40,733 nucleotides of DNA from an uncultured Lachnospiraceae bacterium (GTDB lineage: Bacteria; Bacillota; Clostridia; Lachnospirales; Lachnospiraceae), in assembly GCA_947589125.1 (NCBI GenBank), contig CANPZZ010000007.1, positions 1-40,733 of the forward strand, in the 5' to 3' direction. Numbering within the stretch: position 1 is the first letter of the stretch; each line of letters begins with the position of its first letter. The notes beneath the pieces are model-generated. The model was not told the DNA's origin. It did not search any database and saw only the letters and a list, made by a program, of their open reading frames with translations. The translations under genes and the position numbers were made by a program. This document shows positions 40,551-40,733 of the stretch, piece by piece.

Positions 40551-40733
40551 TCACTGCACCAACCGCAGGGTCTCGCGGGCGATGGCCAGTTCCTCGTTGG
40601 TCGGGATCAGCATAACCTTGACCTTGGAGTTTGCGGAAGAAATGACCGCGTTCTTACCTCTCACGTCGTTGGCCTCATCGTCGATCTCCACGCCCAGGTA
40701 TCCCAGGTAAGCGCAGACGGCCTTGCGGGTCTT
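40551..40733 (-). CDS. ackA: Acetate kinase, C-terminal fragment (runs in from the window edge)
   Basis: The last 60 residues of acetate kinase, which interconverts acetyl phosphate and acetate to make ATP in fermentation. The fragment reads AVCAYLGYLGVEIDDEAN, VRGKNAVIS, SKVKVMLIPTNEELAIARET, the characteristic end of AckA. The stop is at 40551-40553. The order (pta-)ackA-DUF177-rpmF is common in Firmicutes. No terminator is apparent in the 147 bases before the DUF177 promoter. Confidence 0.95.
   Translation of the reverse strand, partial: KTRKAVCAYLGYLGVEIDDEANDVRGKNAVISSANSKVKVMLIPTNEELAIARETLRLVQ

Noticed and set aside
1-40733. CRISPR arrays, insertion sequences, prophage or integrase genes
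   Set aside because: No regularly spaced repeats, transposase or phage-like genes were found on either strand.

Overview
The window reads as chromosomal DNA from a GC-rich member of the Clostridia, most likely Lachnospiraceae or a close relative. This rests on gene content and order (Mini-III RNase with cysS and ispF; DUF177-rpmF-plsX-acpP-rnc-smc-ftsY; two DUF1540 modules; a NEW3 protein with an ABC exporter; an SPFH protein with an Arc-like repressor; Shine-Dalgarno sequences of AGGAGG type). The assignment is inferred from family knowledge and was not tested. Every gene I can support is on the minus strand, so the window is one co-directional block. The long plus-strand frames are shadows caused by GC-rich third positions. 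I saw no phage, insertion sequence or CRISPR array.

Layout, in the direction of transcription (high to low coordinates). 40733-32516: the end of ackA; DUF177-rpmF behind a perfect consensus promoter; plsX, acpP, rnc, smc and ftsY (fatty-acid/phospholipid start, RNase III, chromosome condensation, SRP receptor). 32432-27600: ilvA, then a GNAT gene heading a nucleoside-salvage operon deoC-cdd-pdp. 27482-27256: a probable 6S RNA gene with its own promoter and terminator. 27063-23053: an AI-2E/PerM-family membrane protein and a very long SpoIID/LytB-domain protein. 22952-17937: a heterodimeric ABC exporter with one degenerate ATP site, a possible small ORF between its subunits, and a SpoU/TrmH RNA methyltransferase. 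17509-16267: an SPFH protein and an Arc-like repressor behind a promoter packed with TGATAT/ATATCA half-sites. 16017-12905: an MmcQ/YjbR-EVE fusion, a DUF1540 protein, tRNA-Val and tRNA-Met, a GDSL esterase and a YbaK-type deacylase.

12796-4202 is the accessory-looking part. It holds an ECF sigma factor, a membrane protein with an 84-bp tandem repeat in the position where an anti-sigma gene would usually lie, an ABC ATPase and permease, a secreted membrane-anchored NEW3 protein, a second ABC ATPase and permease, and an OmpR-type regulator whose receiver has lost its phosphorylation residues. I see no clear terminator inside this run until the one after the regulator, so it may be one envelope-stress or export module. 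It is the best candidate here for a poorly described system. Below it lie dagK, ispF, cysS, mrnC and the start of rlmB.

A recurring feature is hydrophilic low-complexity inserts or tails in otherwise conserved proteins (CysS, the regulator, both ABC-2 ATPases, the RNA methyltransferase, the sigma-linked membrane protein, SpoIID-like protein). Short tandem duplications are also frequent, and a short intergenic motif recurs in at least three gaps.
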